Below, one piece after another: positions 53,770 through 63,189 of a DNA stretch of 64,000 nt (position 1 is the first letter of the stretch; every line of letters starts with the position of its first letter). Where the stretch lies: assembly GCF_022343685.1 (NCBI RefSeq), contig NZ_CP092123.1, positions 2,108,001 through 2,172,000 on the forward strand, given 5' to 3'. This DNA comes from Marinobacterium sediminicola. Its GTDB lineage: Bacteria > Pseudomonadota > Gammaproteobacteria > Pseudomonadales > Balneatricaceae. A program made the translations under genes and the position numbers. Below the pieces are notes generated by a model. That model made no database searches and was not told the DNA's origin. It saw only the letters and a list, made by a program, of their open reading frames with translations.

Positions 53770-54219
53770 TTACTCCCAGTAGATCAGACTGACGCCAGCA
53801 ATCAGCACCAGTAAACCGATCAGCCGTATTGTGTTGATCGGCCGTACCGGTTGGTCAAACCAGCCAAAATGGCTACATATCACGGCCAGAATGATCTGTC
53901 CGGTCAGGGCAAACGCCATCATCGGCCCTACCCCCATGCGTGGAATCAGAAAATAGAACATGCCGACGCCAAAAGCGCTGATCACCCCGCCCAACCAAAG
54001 ATAATTCGGCACGTCTCCAACCCGGTCAAAATCAGGTAATCGAGCCAATTGCAGCACCACTACCAGCAGCGATACCAGGCAGGCAACGGCAAAGGCGATA
54101 CTCGTCCCCAGCATCGTATTCCCAAGCACCACCCCCAGACGGGCATTCATCCCGGCCTGAACCGCAATGGCGGCACCAGCAGACAGCGCCAACCAGGGCA
54201 ACAAATGTGTCACGGCCAC
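53770..54219 (-). CDS. DMT-superfamily YdcZ-like membrane protein
   Basis: 149 aa with five hydrophobic helices: LPWLALSAGAAIAVQAGMNARLG at the start, LWLGGVISAFGVGMFYFLIPRMGVGPMMAFALTGQIILAVICSHFGWF and a last helix LIGLLVLIAGVSLIYWE. This is the short DMT_YdcZ family (half-size EamA-like), probably a dimeric transporter of unknown substrate. It overlaps the end of the nitroreductase gene by 10 bp and is followed closely by the GNAT gene. Confidence 0.85.
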   Translation of the reverse strand: MAVTHLLPWLALSAGAAIAVQAGMNARLGVVLGNTMLGTSIAFAVACLVSLLVVVLQLARLPDFDRVGDVPNYLWLGGVISAFGVGMFYFLIPRMGVGPMMAFALTGQIILAVICSHFGWFDQPVRPINTIRLIGLLVLIAGVSLIYWE

Positions 54220-54839
54220 CTCCGAATCAACTCCCCGCTCGGCAGGCGAACCTTCAACTGTGTAGCAGCAGTATCCTCAGGATGACGCAGACCCAATGCA
54301 CACACCGCTACTGTCCTCAACCCTGCGGGCCGAAGCTGCAGGACGCGATCATAGCCCTCGGGATCAATGCCCGTCATCGGGCAGCAGTCGATGTCGAGCA
54401 GGGCTGCGCTGGTCAGACAGTTGCCCAGCGCAATATACAGCTGATGCTCTGCCCAGACGGCCTTTTCCGCTGCATTCATGTCGTTCAGGTAGCTTTTTAC
54501 ATGCTGTGACAGACTATCAAAGGCATCCTTCTTTTCTCCACGCTGGGTGGCCAACAGCTCAACCAGCTCATCCACCATCACTGAGTCCACCGAGCGACAG
54601 GCCGCAAACACCAGCAGGTGTGACGAGTAAAGCACCTTATCCTGCCCCATCGAATGATGAACCAGTGAAGCGCGCACCACCGGGTTGTTAATCAAGAGCA
54701 ACCTGTAGGGCTGAAGGCCAAACGCAGACGGGCTCAGGCGAATCGCTTCCATCAGCGTATCGAGTCGTTCGGCATCCAGGGAGGTATCGGAAAAACGTTT
54801 GACGGCATAGCGTCTGTTCAGGGCTGAAAGCAGTTTCAT
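54210..54839 (-). CDS. Nitroreductase-family NAD(P)H-dependent flavoprotein
   Basis: 209 aa from ATG 54839 (GGAG, 6 bases). FMN-binding nitroreductase motifs: NRRYAVKRFSD, IRLSPSAFGLQPYRLLLI (about 35-52) and DIDCCPMTGIDPEGYDRVL. The size suits the NfsB/YfkO type. Reduces nitro, quinone or enal groups by two-electron steps; the natural substrate is unknown. Overlaps the YdcZ-like gene by 10 bp, so the two are co-translated. The reading frame extends further upstream, but that part lacks family sequence. Confidence 0.87.
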   Translation of the reverse strand: MKLLSALNRRYAVKRFSDTSLDAERLDTLMEAIRLSPSAFGLQPYRLLLINNPVVRASLVHHSMGQDKVLYSSHLLVFAACRSVDSVMVDELVELLATQRGEKKDAFDSLSQHVKSYLNDMNAAEKAVWAEHQLYIALGNCLTSAALLDIDCCPMTGIDPEGYDRVLQLRPAGLRTVAVCALGLRHPEDTAATQLKVRLPSGELIRRWP

Positions 54840-54952
54840 CATCGGCTCCGGTGCTGTACTTGGAAATCGGACTGCCACAGGCAGCATGCTGCTGCCAACT
54901 GCAACCAGATTAAGCACCGGCGCCACAAGGCTCATTTACATAGGTTGAGAAA

Positions 54953-55540
54953 TCAGACTTTTTTTCGGATACGACTCAACTGTGTTGGCGTAATCCCCAG
55001 GTGGGATGCGATATGATACTGCGGCAAACGCTCAGCCAGGTCCGGCCGCTCGACCAGAAATCGCATATAGCGTTCGGCGGCGTCCTGTTGAACCAGTTGG
55101 GTCTCCCGCTCATCCTTGGCCAGTAGCCAGTTGGCTTCCAGATAATGAATCTGGAAGAGCTTTAGATCCTTAGAGCAGTACAGCAATTCGCGGAAACGAC
55201 CAAAATCGATCTCGATAATGGCCGAATCTTCAAGCGCCTGCAGCGAGTGCCGTGATGGCAGATTACGCAGAAGCGCCGTCATCGAGCCCGGAAACTGACC
55301 TTCGGTGAAGAAATTCTTGTTGTATTCATGCCCCTTGTCATCCAGCGCAAATACCCGGAACAACCCTTTGCAGACAAAGGCAAAACTGCGCGGTATCTCC
55401 CCCGCCCGACACAACATCTGATGGCGTGCCAACTGTCGATAACGACAAAAACTCACCAATGCCTGCCAGGTGGAATCCGACAGGGGAGAATAGGCATCCA
55501 TCGCCTGCCGTAAAAATTCAAATCCCCGGGCTTCAAACAT
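54953..55540 (-). CDS. Crp/Fnr-family transcriptional regulator
   Basis: 195 aa. Cyclic nucleotide-binding-like beta roll (about 20-130: MLCRAGEIPRSFAFVCKGLFRVFALDDKGHEYNKNFFTEGQFPGSMTALL) and a C-terminal HTH (YHIASHLGITPTQLSRIRKKV). The HTH wing is short, as in the compact members often found beside YdcZ transporters. No Fe-S cysteine set, so not an Fnr-type oxygen sensor. Likely regulates the downstream nitroreductase-YdcZ-GNAT genes. Lies 14 bp after the diguanylate cyclase gene. Confidence 0.87.
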   Translation of the reverse strand: MFEARGFEFLRQAMDAYSPLSDSTWQALVSFCRYRQLARHQMLCRAGEIPRSFAFVCKGLFRVFALDDKGHEYNKNFFTEGQFPGSMTALLRNLPSRHSLQALEDSAIIEIDFGRFRELLYCSKDLKLFQIHYLEANWLLAKDERETQLVQQDAAERYMRFLVERPDLAERLPQYHIASHLGITPTQLSRIRKKV

Positions 55541-55554
55541 ACTGACCGCCTGGC

Positions 55555-57228
55555 TTACTCGGACACTTCTGGGGCACTCAGACAGACACGATTACGTCCC
55601 TGATCCTTGGCTGAATAGAGTGCCTGGTCGGCATCATGAACCAGTGATTCCATTCGCCGCTCCTGACAAGGGACCTCTGCCGCAACTCCCAGGCTGATCG
55701 TCACCCGTCCGGAAGGTGAATGATGTGGAATATTCAGGGCATATACGACGCTACGCAGCTTTTCAGCCAATTGTGCGGCCTGCTGAAGGTCCAGCCCCGG
55801 CAACAGGATGATGAATTCCTCACCCCCATAGCGGGCGATAATGTCACCGCTGCGGTTAAGCTGGGACAGCATCTCCTGAGCCACCCTTCGCAGGCAGCTG
55901 TCCCCTTGCTGGTGCCCAAATGCATCGTTGAAGCGTTTGAACAGATCCACGTCCGCCATGATCAGGGCCAGGTTTTCACCTTGCCGCCGTGCACGTCGCC
56001 ACTCCTGTTCCAATTTCTGATCAAACTGGCGCCGGTTATAAACGCCTGTGAGTGCATCCGTAACGCTCAATTCCTTCAGGTTCTGATTCACCTGGTGCAG
56101 GTGTTGATTGGCTGTCTCCAGCTGACGCTCTGCCTCTCGTCTTGCATCCACAAACACCGAGAAAGTCGCTCCCATGACACTTATCTCATCCTGCCCACTT
56201 TGAGGAATCGGCACCGGGTTGCCATTCAGATGATCTTGCATGGCGTGGCTCAGACGGTTGATCCGGCTCACAATGTGGCGGCGAATATACAGAATCGCAC
56301 CGATGGTTACGGCAATCAAAGCCAGGGAGGACAACAACAACCCCAGCAACGAATGACGAATCAACCGCTGATAGTCTGCAATAGCCTCTTGTGCAGAAGC
56401 TTTCAGTTGCAAGTGATAGTTGTAAGTTGCGCTGGTCAGTTTCTGTGCCAATACACGAGTATGGCGCGCGGTTGCCAGGGTCGCTCGGGCGTTTTGCAAA
56501 AAAGGCTGCCGACTTTCAAACGTTGCCGGCAGGACAAGATCAAATTTGGCTGCCAGCCTTTTCCATTTAATGTCGTCCATCGGTAAAGCTTGCATGCGTT
56601 GGATAGACTGCCTGCAGCTCTTCTCCAGTTGCTCTATGTGACCTGGACGCTCGGCACTCATTCCAGCAGCGGCGGATGTGAGTGCGGCCAGAGCATGACT
56701 GACAAAAAGATGCTCATTCGTCGAAAAGCTGTTGAGACTATCAAGCGGCAGTTGTTGCAGCAGAAGGAACAGCTCATCAAAGCGCTGCAACTGAAACACC
56801 CGCAATGACTCCTCTCTGTCCAGCTGGTCACCAAGCTGGCTGAGGCTCTCAAAAAATGGCTCCTGCCAACGCTCCAGCTCAGCACGCGTTTGAGAATCGA
56901 GCTGCTCAGTTGCCCCCAGCTGTTCCAGCCGGTCGCGAGCCGTCTGGTAAAGACTCGCAAGGTTTTCAGTCCTCTGATTACCGGCACTGATAGAGCGACG
57001 GCTGCCAACCATGATCTCGAAAACCTCAGCCGCGATGATTTCGGCATCCCGTGTCAGTTCAGCCGCCGCCATCGCACGTCCGAAATGGGTACTGGCCAGA
57101 TTGCTGAAGCCATCATATTGCCGGTACATGACATAGCCCACTGCCGATACCACGATCAGATAAAGACCGAATATGACACCGATGATCAGATTCAGCCGTG
57201 TACCTATGCTATGACGCTGTACAAACAT
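55555..57228 (-). CDS. Membrane diguanylate cyclase with large periplasmic sensor region
   Basis: 557 aa. TM about 11-33, periplasmic helical region about 35-285 (four-helix-like, TorS/McpU style), TM about 288-310, HAMP about 312-365 and GGDEF domain about 390-550. The active site GGEEF at 468-472 and the product-inhibition site R459-S-G-D462 are both present, so it should be an active, feedback-controlled c-di-GMP synthase. It starts 18 bp after the solute-binding protein gene, hinting that this protein senses the loaded binding protein. Confidence 0.92.
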   Translation of the reverse strand: MFVQRHSIGTRLNLIIGVIFGLYLIVVSAVGYVMYRQYDGFSNLASTHFGRAMAAAELTRDAEIIAAEVFEIMVGSRRSISAGNQRTENLASLYQTARDRLEQLGATEQLDSQTRAELERWQEPFFESLSQLGDQLDREESLRVFQLQRFDELFLLLQQLPLDSLNSFSTNEHLFVSHALAALTSAAAGMSAERPGHIEQLEKSCRQSIQRMQALPMDDIKWKRLAAKFDLVLPATFESRQPFLQNARATLATARHTRVLAQKLTSATYNYHLQLKASAQEAIADYQRLIRHSLLGLLLSSLALIAVTIGAILYIRRHIVSRINRLSHAMQDHLNGNPVPIPQSGQDEISVMGATFSVFVDARREAERQLETANQHLHQVNQNLKELSVTDALTGVYNRRQFDQKLEQEWRRARRQGENLALIMADVDLFKRFNDAFGHQQGDSCLRRVAQEMLSQLNRSGDIIARYGGEEFIILLPGLDLQQAAQLAEKLRSVVYALNIPHHSPSGRVTISLGVAAEVPCQERRMESLVHDADQALYSAKDQGRNRVCLSAPEVSE

Positions 57229-57246
57229 TCAGCCAGACTCGTAGAT

Positions 57247-58260
57247 TCATCTAAACAAGGGAGCAAAGAGCAAGCCACCGCGTGACCAGGGTTGATTAAA
57301 CCCGGGTTCCACATTGATCGGCGTTCCCGGGCCATAATGTCGCTGATAGATCTCGCCATAGTTGCCCACGCTGGCCAGCATCTGAAAGGCCCAGTCATCC
57401 CGCAGTCCTAACTGTGAGCCAAAATCGCCGGTTACTCCCAACAGGTGTTGCACTTCAGGATCTGAACTGCGCTCACGCATATAGGCCACATTTTCTCGGG
57501 AAATCCTTTTTTCATCTGCCAGAATCAGACCTTCCACCACAGCCCGTATGATTCGCTGCCAACGGGGATCATCGTTACGCACCATTGGTCCTATGGGCTC
57601 ACGCGACAGATTGTCGGGCAGCAGGCGATAGGCTTTCGGATCGTCCGCACGATTGGCCCTGTTGGTGGCCAGGTTCATGCGATCGGCACTGTAGGCATCG
57701 CAGTGTCCACGAAAAAAGCTGTCACCATTACTGAACTGAATCTGCGCATCGATCTTGTGACGCGCCAACACACTCACCAGATTCTGATGGGTCGAGGTAT
57801 TTTCAGTAACACAAACGGTCTTGCCACTCAGGTCTTGCAGCTGCTCAATGCCTGAGTGTTCTCTCACCATGACACCCTGACCATCAAACAGGTAGATCGC
57901 CGGAAAAGCAACCTGATAACGGTTCTCACGCCCGATGGTCCAGGTCGTGCTGTACATCACCACATCCGTCTGCCGGTGTTGCAGAGTGGTGAAACGGGTC
58001 GTCGCATCGACCTCGACATACTGCACACGATCGGGATTCCCGAACAAAGCGGCCGCCGTCGCACGACAGAAGTCCACATAAAAACCCTGCCACTCGCCAT
58101 TCAGGTCAATGGCGCTGCGCCCGGGATCATCAGGAAACACTCCACAGCGTATGTCCCCATGACGTTTTACCTCTTCCAGTGTATCGGCATGTGCAAAAGC
58201 ACCTCCAAACAGCAGGGAAGCGGCCAAAGCGACGGAAGCGACTGTTCGAAAATTCAACAT
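57247..58260 (-). CDS. Amino-acid-type periplasmic solute-binding protein (AapJ-like), orphan
   Basis: 337 aa. Signal peptide 1-25 (GGAFAHADT). Type 2 periplasmic binding protein of the general amino acid (AapJ/BztA) group: VKRHGDIRCGVFPDDPG, FCRATAAALFG, DVVMYSTTWTIGRE, TVCVTENTSTHQNLVSVL, DAYSADRMNLA, EPIGPMVRNDDPRW and NYGEIYQRHYGPGTPIN. No permease or ATPase gene is near; instead it is followed after 18 bp by a membrane diguanylate cyclase. It may therefore act as a ligand-sensing partner rather than for transport. Confidence 0.88.
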   Translation of the reverse strand: MLNFRTVASVALAASLLFGGAFAHADTLEEVKRHGDIRCGVFPDDPGRSAIDLNGEWQGFYVDFCRATAAALFGNPDRVQYVEVDATTRFTTLQHRQTDVVMYSTTWTIGRENRYQVAFPAIYLFDGQGVMVREHSGIEQLQDLSGKTVCVTENTSTHQNLVSVLARHKIDAQIQFSNGDSFFRGHCDAYSADRMNLATNRANRADDPKAYRLLPDNLSREPIGPMVRNDDPRWQRIIRAVVEGLILADEKRISRENVAYMRERSSDPEVQHLLGVTGDFGSQLGLRDDWAFQMLASVGNYGEIYQRHYGPGTPINVEPGFNQPWSRGGLLFAPLFR

Positions 58261-58473
58261 GGGGCCAATGTCCTTGGGTGAGGTTGTACAAGTTCTGAAT
58301 CAGTATGTTACCGCCGATTCAGAACAGTATCATGACAGGTTGGGCAACATTGAACGGTAGCGGGTTGGTTGTCCTGTTGGCAAGGATTAATATTCTTTAC
58401 TTTGCAACGCAACAAACCTGGACCCAAGACCTGACTGAAGCCACTGCGCGCTGAGGGCAAGATCAGTCTCTGA

Positions 58474-59112
58474 TTACCCTGCCCTGCCTGCCGAGCTCAG
58501 TTGCCGGATCTGCCGGTCATGCCAGCGTCCAAGCAGCAAAAGCGCCAGAAACGCCCCGAACAGTGCCCAGCCCATATCAGACTGGGTATCCCAGACATAT
58601 CCCTGAGTGCCCAGAAAAGATTCGGCCGCTTCTTCAGACAGCAGCGCTACCCACCATTCGATCAATTCATAGAAGGCGCTCACGGCCAGGCAGAAACAGA
58701 GAATGAAGAAGTTTGACCAAAGCCTTCCATTAATCAGCTGCAACCGAATAATCAGCTCTCTTGCAACCAGGGCCGGAACAAATCCCTGAGCAAAATGGCC
58801 AAGCTTGTCGTAGTTGTTGCGGATCCCCCCGGTCAGGTCCCGCAGATAGTCGAACAAGGGAACCTCGGCATAGGTGTAGTGCCCACCCACCATCAGAATG
58901 ACACAGTGTGCGAGTAACAGCAGGTATACCAGCGGTGTCAGCGGAAATCGCTGCCGAGTCAACGCCAGAATCAGCAGCGCCAGAATCGCGGGCAGCACTT
59001 CCAGAAACCAGATGACAAGATCAGCCGGTTGCCATGCCGACCAGACGAATACAGACAGGTAAACAATCAGCCAGAGTGCCGCCCACATGGCCAGTCCCTT
59101 TGATGAGAACAT
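58474..59112 (-). CDS. DUF2238 inner-membrane protein (YjdF-like)
   Basis: 212 aa with about six membrane helices. Conserved family stretch LGGHYTYAEVPL-type (GGHYTYAEVPLFDYLRD), NNYDKLGHFAQGFVPALVARE, SAFYELIEWW and GYVWDTQSDMGWALFGA. Function unknown; the acidic and His residues in the membrane region (YDKLGHF, YELIEW, WDTQSDM) are conserved. Alone between the binding protein and GlxA-like genes. Confidence 0.88.
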   Translation of the reverse strand: MFSSKGLAMWAALWLIVYLSVFVWSAWQPADLVIWFLEVLPAILALLILALTRQRFPLTPLVYLLLLAHCVILMVGGHYTYAEVPLFDYLRDLTGGIRNNYDKLGHFAQGFVPALVARELIIRLQLINGRLWSNFFILCFCLAVSAFYELIEWWVALLSEEAAESFLGTQGYVWDTQSDMGWALFGAFLALLLLGRWHDRQIRQLSSAGRAG

Positions 59113-59157
59113 TCGTCAGTTCATCATAGCGTCATGAGGATGAGCCTGCACTAAGGC

Positions 59158-60144
59158 TCAGCTCAGCACACTGACGGAATCCCCTGGCCCGACACCATTA
59201 CGACTGAAACGCTCTCGGTAATGGCTTGGTGTAAGGCCGGTCTGCTTCTGAAACATGCGCCTGAATGCTCCCACATCCTCATAGCCGACCTGCCACGCCA
59301 CTCTCTCAACGGTCGTTGCCGAATTTTCCAATAGCTCCCGTGCCTTATGCACCCGTTGCAACTGCAGATATTCGCCTGGCCTGAGTCCAGTGGCCTTAGA
59401 GAAGCGACGAATGAAGGTACGCTCGGACAGGTTTGCCTGGGCCGCCATCTGGCTGACTGAAAGCGGCTTGCCGAAGTCACGGTGAATATGGTGCTGAACC
59501 GAAAGTATCGCCCGATCACTATGATCCAGTACCGGCATGAAACTTCGGTAATAACTCTGCTGCCGCACTCCGGTATCGACCAGCAGAAAACGCCCCATCG
59601 CCTGAATGACGGATGGTGGCGTGTAACGCCCTATCAGGTGAAGCCCGAGATCCATCCATGACATCACACCTCCGGCTGTCACCAGGTCCGAATCCATCAG
59701 CAACATGGCGTCGGTATCCAATTCGATCTCAGGATAGGCATACCGAAAGGCCCCCTCCAGCTGCCAATGGGTCGTTGCCTTTCGCCCTTGCAAAAGCCCT
59801 GCCTGCGCCAGCAAAAAAGAGCCGGCACAGGCAGAACTGATGATGGCCCCCTGTCGATGCCACCCCTGCAGTCGTTCACAGATCTCGGGCTGAGGGTCCA
59901 GATAAACGTGCCCGTCCAGTACTGGCGGCACGATAACCAGCGACGGCCGTGAATCCGCATCCTCAGGAGGACACAGCCGGCCCTGATTAAGCTGCCAGCA
60001 TGCACTTTGGAAGCTGAGTTCTGGTGCCTGCTGCAGCTCGGCAAGAATACGGTTTGCCGTATGAAAGAGGTCTATCAGGCCGTAAACGGCCGACATGGCC
60101 GTACCGGGAATCGTCAGGATAGCGACATGGATTGTCTGAGGCAT
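59158..60144 (-). CDS. GlxA-family AraC regulator with DJ-1/PfpI-like domain
   Basis: 328 aa. N-terminal DJ-1/PfpI-like amidotransferase-fold domain (about 5-180; nucleophile-elbow region ISSACAGSFLLAQAGLL) that usually acts as a sensor, then the AraC HTH (about 225-318: QMAAQANLSERTFIRRFSKATGLRPGEYLQLQRVHKARELL, VGYEDVGAFRRMFQKQTGLTPSHYRERF). RBS AAGG. Divergent from the isochorismatase-like gene 91 bp away, a common pairing, so it likely controls that gene. Confidence 0.9.
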   Translation of the reverse strand: MPQTIHVAILTIPGTAMSAVYGLIDLFHTANRILAELQQAPELSFQSACWQLNQGRLCPPEDADSRPSLVIVPPVLDGHVYLDPQPEICERLQGWHRQGAIISSACAGSFLLAQAGLLQGRKATTHWQLEGAFRYAYPEIELDTDAMLLMDSDLVTAGGVMSWMDLGLHLIGRYTPPSVIQAMGRFLLVDTGVRQQSYYRSFMPVLDHSDRAILSVQHHIHRDFGKPLSVSQMAAQANLSERTFIRRFSKATGLRPGEYLQLQRVHKARELLENSATTVERVAWQVGYEDVGAFRRMFQKQTGLTPSHYRERFSRNGVGPGDSVSVLS

Positions 60145-60235
60145 GTCAGTTTCAGCCTTGTTATTGTCAGTTGTGACACCCGCACAGCCTAACAGGGACC
60201 GCTAGGATGGGCGACAGCCAATCAACAGGGACAAC

Positions 60236-60790
60236 ATGATGAGCAAGACCGCACTGATTATCGTCGACATGCAGAACGACTATTTCCCCGACGGCAAATG
60301 GACACTCAGGGGCATCGAGGCCGCCGCCGGCAATACTGCCCGCCTGCTGACGTCATTCCGCGAAAGTCGCCAGCCAGTCATCCACGTCCGTCATGAATTT
60401 GCCTCGAACGACGCTCCGTTCTTTACACCCGGCAGCGAAGGGGCACACATCCATGAGAGCCTGTCGCCGGCCGATGGTGAGTTCCAGATTCTGAAACACG
60501 AGGTGAACGGCTTCAAGGGCACCGAGTTGCGGGAGCTGCTCCAGCGCGAAGGGATCACTCAGCTGGTGATTGCGGGCGCGATGAGCCATATCTGTATCGA
60601 CGCCATCACACGTGCGGCAGCCGACCTGGGCTACAGTAACACACTGATCCATGATGCCTGTGCCACACTGGACCTTGAATTCAATGGCGTACATGTTCCC
60701 GCTGCTCAGGTCCATGCCGCCTTCATGGCCGCACTGGCATTTGCCTATGCTGAAGTTGTCAGCACGGACCAGTGGCTGTCACGTCAATAA
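60236..60790 (+). CDS. Cysteine hydrolase, isochorismatase/nicotinamidase fold
   Basis: 184 aa. Asp of the triad in ALIIVDMQNDYFPDGKW (about residue 11), Lys in ILKHEVNGFKGTELRELL and Cys in VIAGAMSHICIDAITRAAADLGY (about residue 121), followed by the conserved cis-peptide region. RBS AGGG; either of the two adjacent ATG codons may start. Hydrolyses an amide or vinyl ether bond; nicotinamide, N-carbamoylsarcosine or ureido compounds are possible. Neighbour of the GlxA regulator. Confidence 0.88.
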   Translation: MMSKTALIIVDMQNDYFPDGKWTLRGIEAAAGNTARLLTSFRESRQPVIHVRHEFASNDAPFFTPGSEGAHIHESLSPADGEFQILKHEVNGFKGTELRELLQREGITQLVIAGAMSHICIDAITRAAADLGYSNTLIHDACATLDLEFNGVHVPAAQVHAAFMAALAFAYAEVVSTDQWLSRQ

Positions 60791-60798
60791 ACGTGCCT

Positions 60799-60830
60799 GC
60801 AGCCGGAGCCTTGCGAAACACTCCGGCTGC
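60799..60830. terminator. Hairpin between convergent genes
   Basis: GCAGCCGGAG pairs with CTCCGGCTGC around a 12-nt loop, between the hydrolase (plus) and cyclase (minus) genes. Confidence 0.6.
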
Positions 60831-60831
60831 T

Positions 60832-62088
60832 TCACGCTACCTGATCACTTTTTTTCAGCACTTCACCCACAGCAACCTCCACCCGATTGCGCCCCCTGCG
60901 TTTGGCTGCATAACAGGCTGAATCAACAACCGCTATCATATGCTCAAGACTGGCATTTTCGGGTAATACGGGCGCCACACCGATACTGCTGCCGACTTGA
61001 TAGCTGCCTTTTTCACATACATATCGATAGTCATGCACAGCACTGCAAATATCGTTGGCAATGCGAACACCAACCTCTAGCGGGCAGTCCTTCAACAGGA
61101 TCGCAAACTCATCACCTCCCACACGAGCAAGCAAATCTTTCTCACGAATTCGCTCTCGCATGACTCGACTGATGTCGCAGAGCAGCTGATCACCCGCCTG
61201 ATGCCCACAGTTGTCATTGACCGCCTTGAAGTGATCCAGGTCGATATACAGCAACACATGCTGTTTCCAGTGCTGACTCTGCACCTCGTCCAGTGCAATT
61301 TTGACCTGACGTTCAAGCTCACGACGGTTCAGCAGCCCCGTAAGCGCATCGTGGATGGCATCAAATTCGGCCAGTTGCTTTTCCTGTTCCAGCAGCAAAG
61401 CACGCTTGCGCTGCTGATCAAGTTCTTCGGCAATATTGATATGGTGACGCTCAATGGATGCACGCATGTCATCAAAGGCACGTGCCAATTCACCCAGTTC
61501 ATCACGCTTGTGACTGGGAACCGGGTGGTCAAAGCTGCCCCTGACCAGCTGGCGCGAAGCCCGGACCATCTGTTCAATGGGACGTCGAATGATCCACTCG
61601 ACCTTTAGCCAGATCACTGCCAGCAGAAACACCATAAATGGGAGCAAAGCCGTCCATAAGGAGGTTTCAAACTGGATGGCGGCCTGCCTGCTCTCGGTCA
61701 TGTCCACTGCCAGCTGTAGCCTGGCAATGGGCGGCTGCAAAAAACCGACGGCTTGCTCAAGATAAAGCTGCGGGAAATGGCCATCAACAACGGACGGTTT
61801 CATCAGCGGATACAGCCTGCCCCCTTCCGAGGAGAACAGCTGCAGTTCGACCCAACTCGGATTGTCGTAGCGAATAGCGTCCAGCAGTTCATACACCTTG
61901 GCCAGATCATTCTCGAGCAGTGGTGGAATAATTGCTTCCGCCGTGAGGCTCAGCTGTGCACGATGTGCATTTTCCTCAATCACTAGCGCGCGATTGCTCA
62001 TTTGTGGAGCAACCCAGAAATGCACATAGGCAAGAAAAAGGCAGGCCAGAATGGCCAACAGCAGTGTGAACTTGGCGCGCAGTCCCAT
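60832..62088 (-). CDS. Membrane diguanylate cyclase
   Basis: 418 aa. TM about 6-27, periplasmic domain about 28-145, TM about 148-168, HAMP about 170-220, GGDEF about 250-400. The active site GGDEF at 324-328 and inhibition site R315-E-K-D318 are present. Begins 21 bp after a PhnD-like binding protein gene in the same direction, repeating the layout at 55.5-58.3 kb. The periplasmic region is small, which suits an indirect, protein-carried signal. Confidence 0.92.
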   Translation of the reverse strand: MGLRAKFTLLLAILACLFLAYVHFWVAPQMSNRALVIEENAHRAQLSLTAEAIIPPLLENDLAKVYELLDAIRYDNPSWVELQLFSSEGGRLYPLMKPSVVDGHFPQLYLEQAVGFLQPPIARLQLAVDMTESRQAAIQFETSLWTALLPFMVFLLAVIWLKVEWIIRRPIEQMVRASRQLVRGSFDHPVPSHKRDELGELARAFDDMRASIERHHINIAEELDQQRKRALLLEQEKQLAEFDAIHDALTGLLNRRELERQVKIALDEVQSQHWKQHVLLYIDLDHFKAVNDNCGHQAGDQLLCDISRVMRERIREKDLLARVGGDEFAILLKDCPLEVGVRIANDICSAVHDYRYVCEKGSYQVGSSIGVAPVLPENASLEHMIAVVDSACYAAKRRGRNRVEVAVGEVLKKSDQVA

Positions 62089-62109
62089 CTTTACTGTCCA
62101 ATCATGGCG

Positions 62110-62937
62110 TTATTCAACGATATAGAACCTGTCCAGCCCCCACTCACGCATGGGCAAGTATTCATCCAAATCGGCATGAATCGGTTGATACATGGGTATC
62201 CGGGCCATCAGTTGACGACCCGCTTCGGTCTTGGCCAGCTTAAGCCACGCCTGCCGCATGGCTTCTCGGTCTTCTTCAGGCACACGGGCATGCGCCGACA
62301 GTGGATGCGGCGGTATACCTCGGGTTTCATAAATGACGCGCAGCTGCTCTCGTACTTCAGGAGGCTGTTTCTGCAAGGTGCTCAACACCCCGCCGCCGGC
62401 CTCAGTCTGGCCCAGCGCGACATTCAGGTAGACCGAGCTGTGCGTCTGCACGTAGCGGGGGAAAAACTCCAGATCATGCAACCCGACCAGATCGGCCCTC
62501 ATCAACAACGAGGCCCCCAGAGCATTGGGTGAAGGAAATGCGATGATTTTCTTGTTCAGATCAGCAACGCTCTGGTAAGCACTGTCATGCTTAACAACGA
62601 GCACGCCCTTGAGTTGACGCGAACCATCACGCACCAGCGGCACATAGCCCTGAGAGTCATGAGCCTTGAGCATATGGTAGGGGTTCATGTAGGCGAAGTC
62701 GTACTCCCCCGCCAGAAACTTCTTCTCGAACACGGGAATCTTGGGACTTCCAACCAGTTCCAGATCGAAATCCAGTTCATGTTCAAGTGCCTGCAGAATC
62801 GGCTGCCAGATATCAAAAAGCTTTCGCTGGGCAAACTGCGGGACAACCCCGACGGTGTAGACAGGACGGTTACGATCGGATTGAGCATTGACCGGGAGGG
62901 AAAACCAGGCCAACAGGAGAATCAGAATGTACTTCAT
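62110..62937 (-). CDS. PhnD-like periplasmic substrate-binding protein, orphan
   Basis: 275 aa. Signal peptide 1-18 (LPVNAQS). Type 2 binding protein of the phosphate/phosphonate (PhnD) class: VYTVGVVPQFAQRKLFDIWQPILQALEHEL, VPVFEKKFLAGEYDFAYMNPYHML, KIIAFPSPNALGASLLMRADL, YLNVALGQTEAGGGVLSTLQ. No ABC transporter genes are near; the next gene is the diguanylate cyclase. Likely a sensor partner. The true ligand may not be a phosphonate. Confidence 0.88.
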   Translation of the reverse strand: MKYILILLLAWFSLPVNAQSDRNRPVYTVGVVPQFAQRKLFDIWQPILQALEHELDFDLELVGSPKIPVFEKKFLAGEYDFAYMNPYHMLKAHDSQGYVPLVRDGSRQLKGVLVVKHDSAYQSVADLNKKIIAFPSPNALGASLLMRADLVGLHDLEFFPRYVQTHSSVYLNVALGQTEAGGGVLSTLQKQPPEVREQLRVIYETRGIPPHPLSAHARVPEEDREAMRQAWLKLAKTEAGRQLMARIPMYQPIHADLDEYLPMREWGLDRFYIVE

Positions 62938-63189
62938 GTGCGACTGCTTCTCGAAGATGAGTATTCCCGATGTTCAAAGGCAATCCAGAGCACCGGAAAT
63001 GAACGTCGGCTTAATGGTAATTCTGACAAATCCTGACACTTAAAGACACCTTAAGGCAGGCAGATCAGCTATATCCATTGATCTGAATACGGGAAATCAC
63101 CAAAAGCCCGGCCATTCTGTATCACATTATCAGTTCATTACGGTCAAAGCGGGCAAATGCTTTCACTGTGATGAACGTAAATGATGCTC

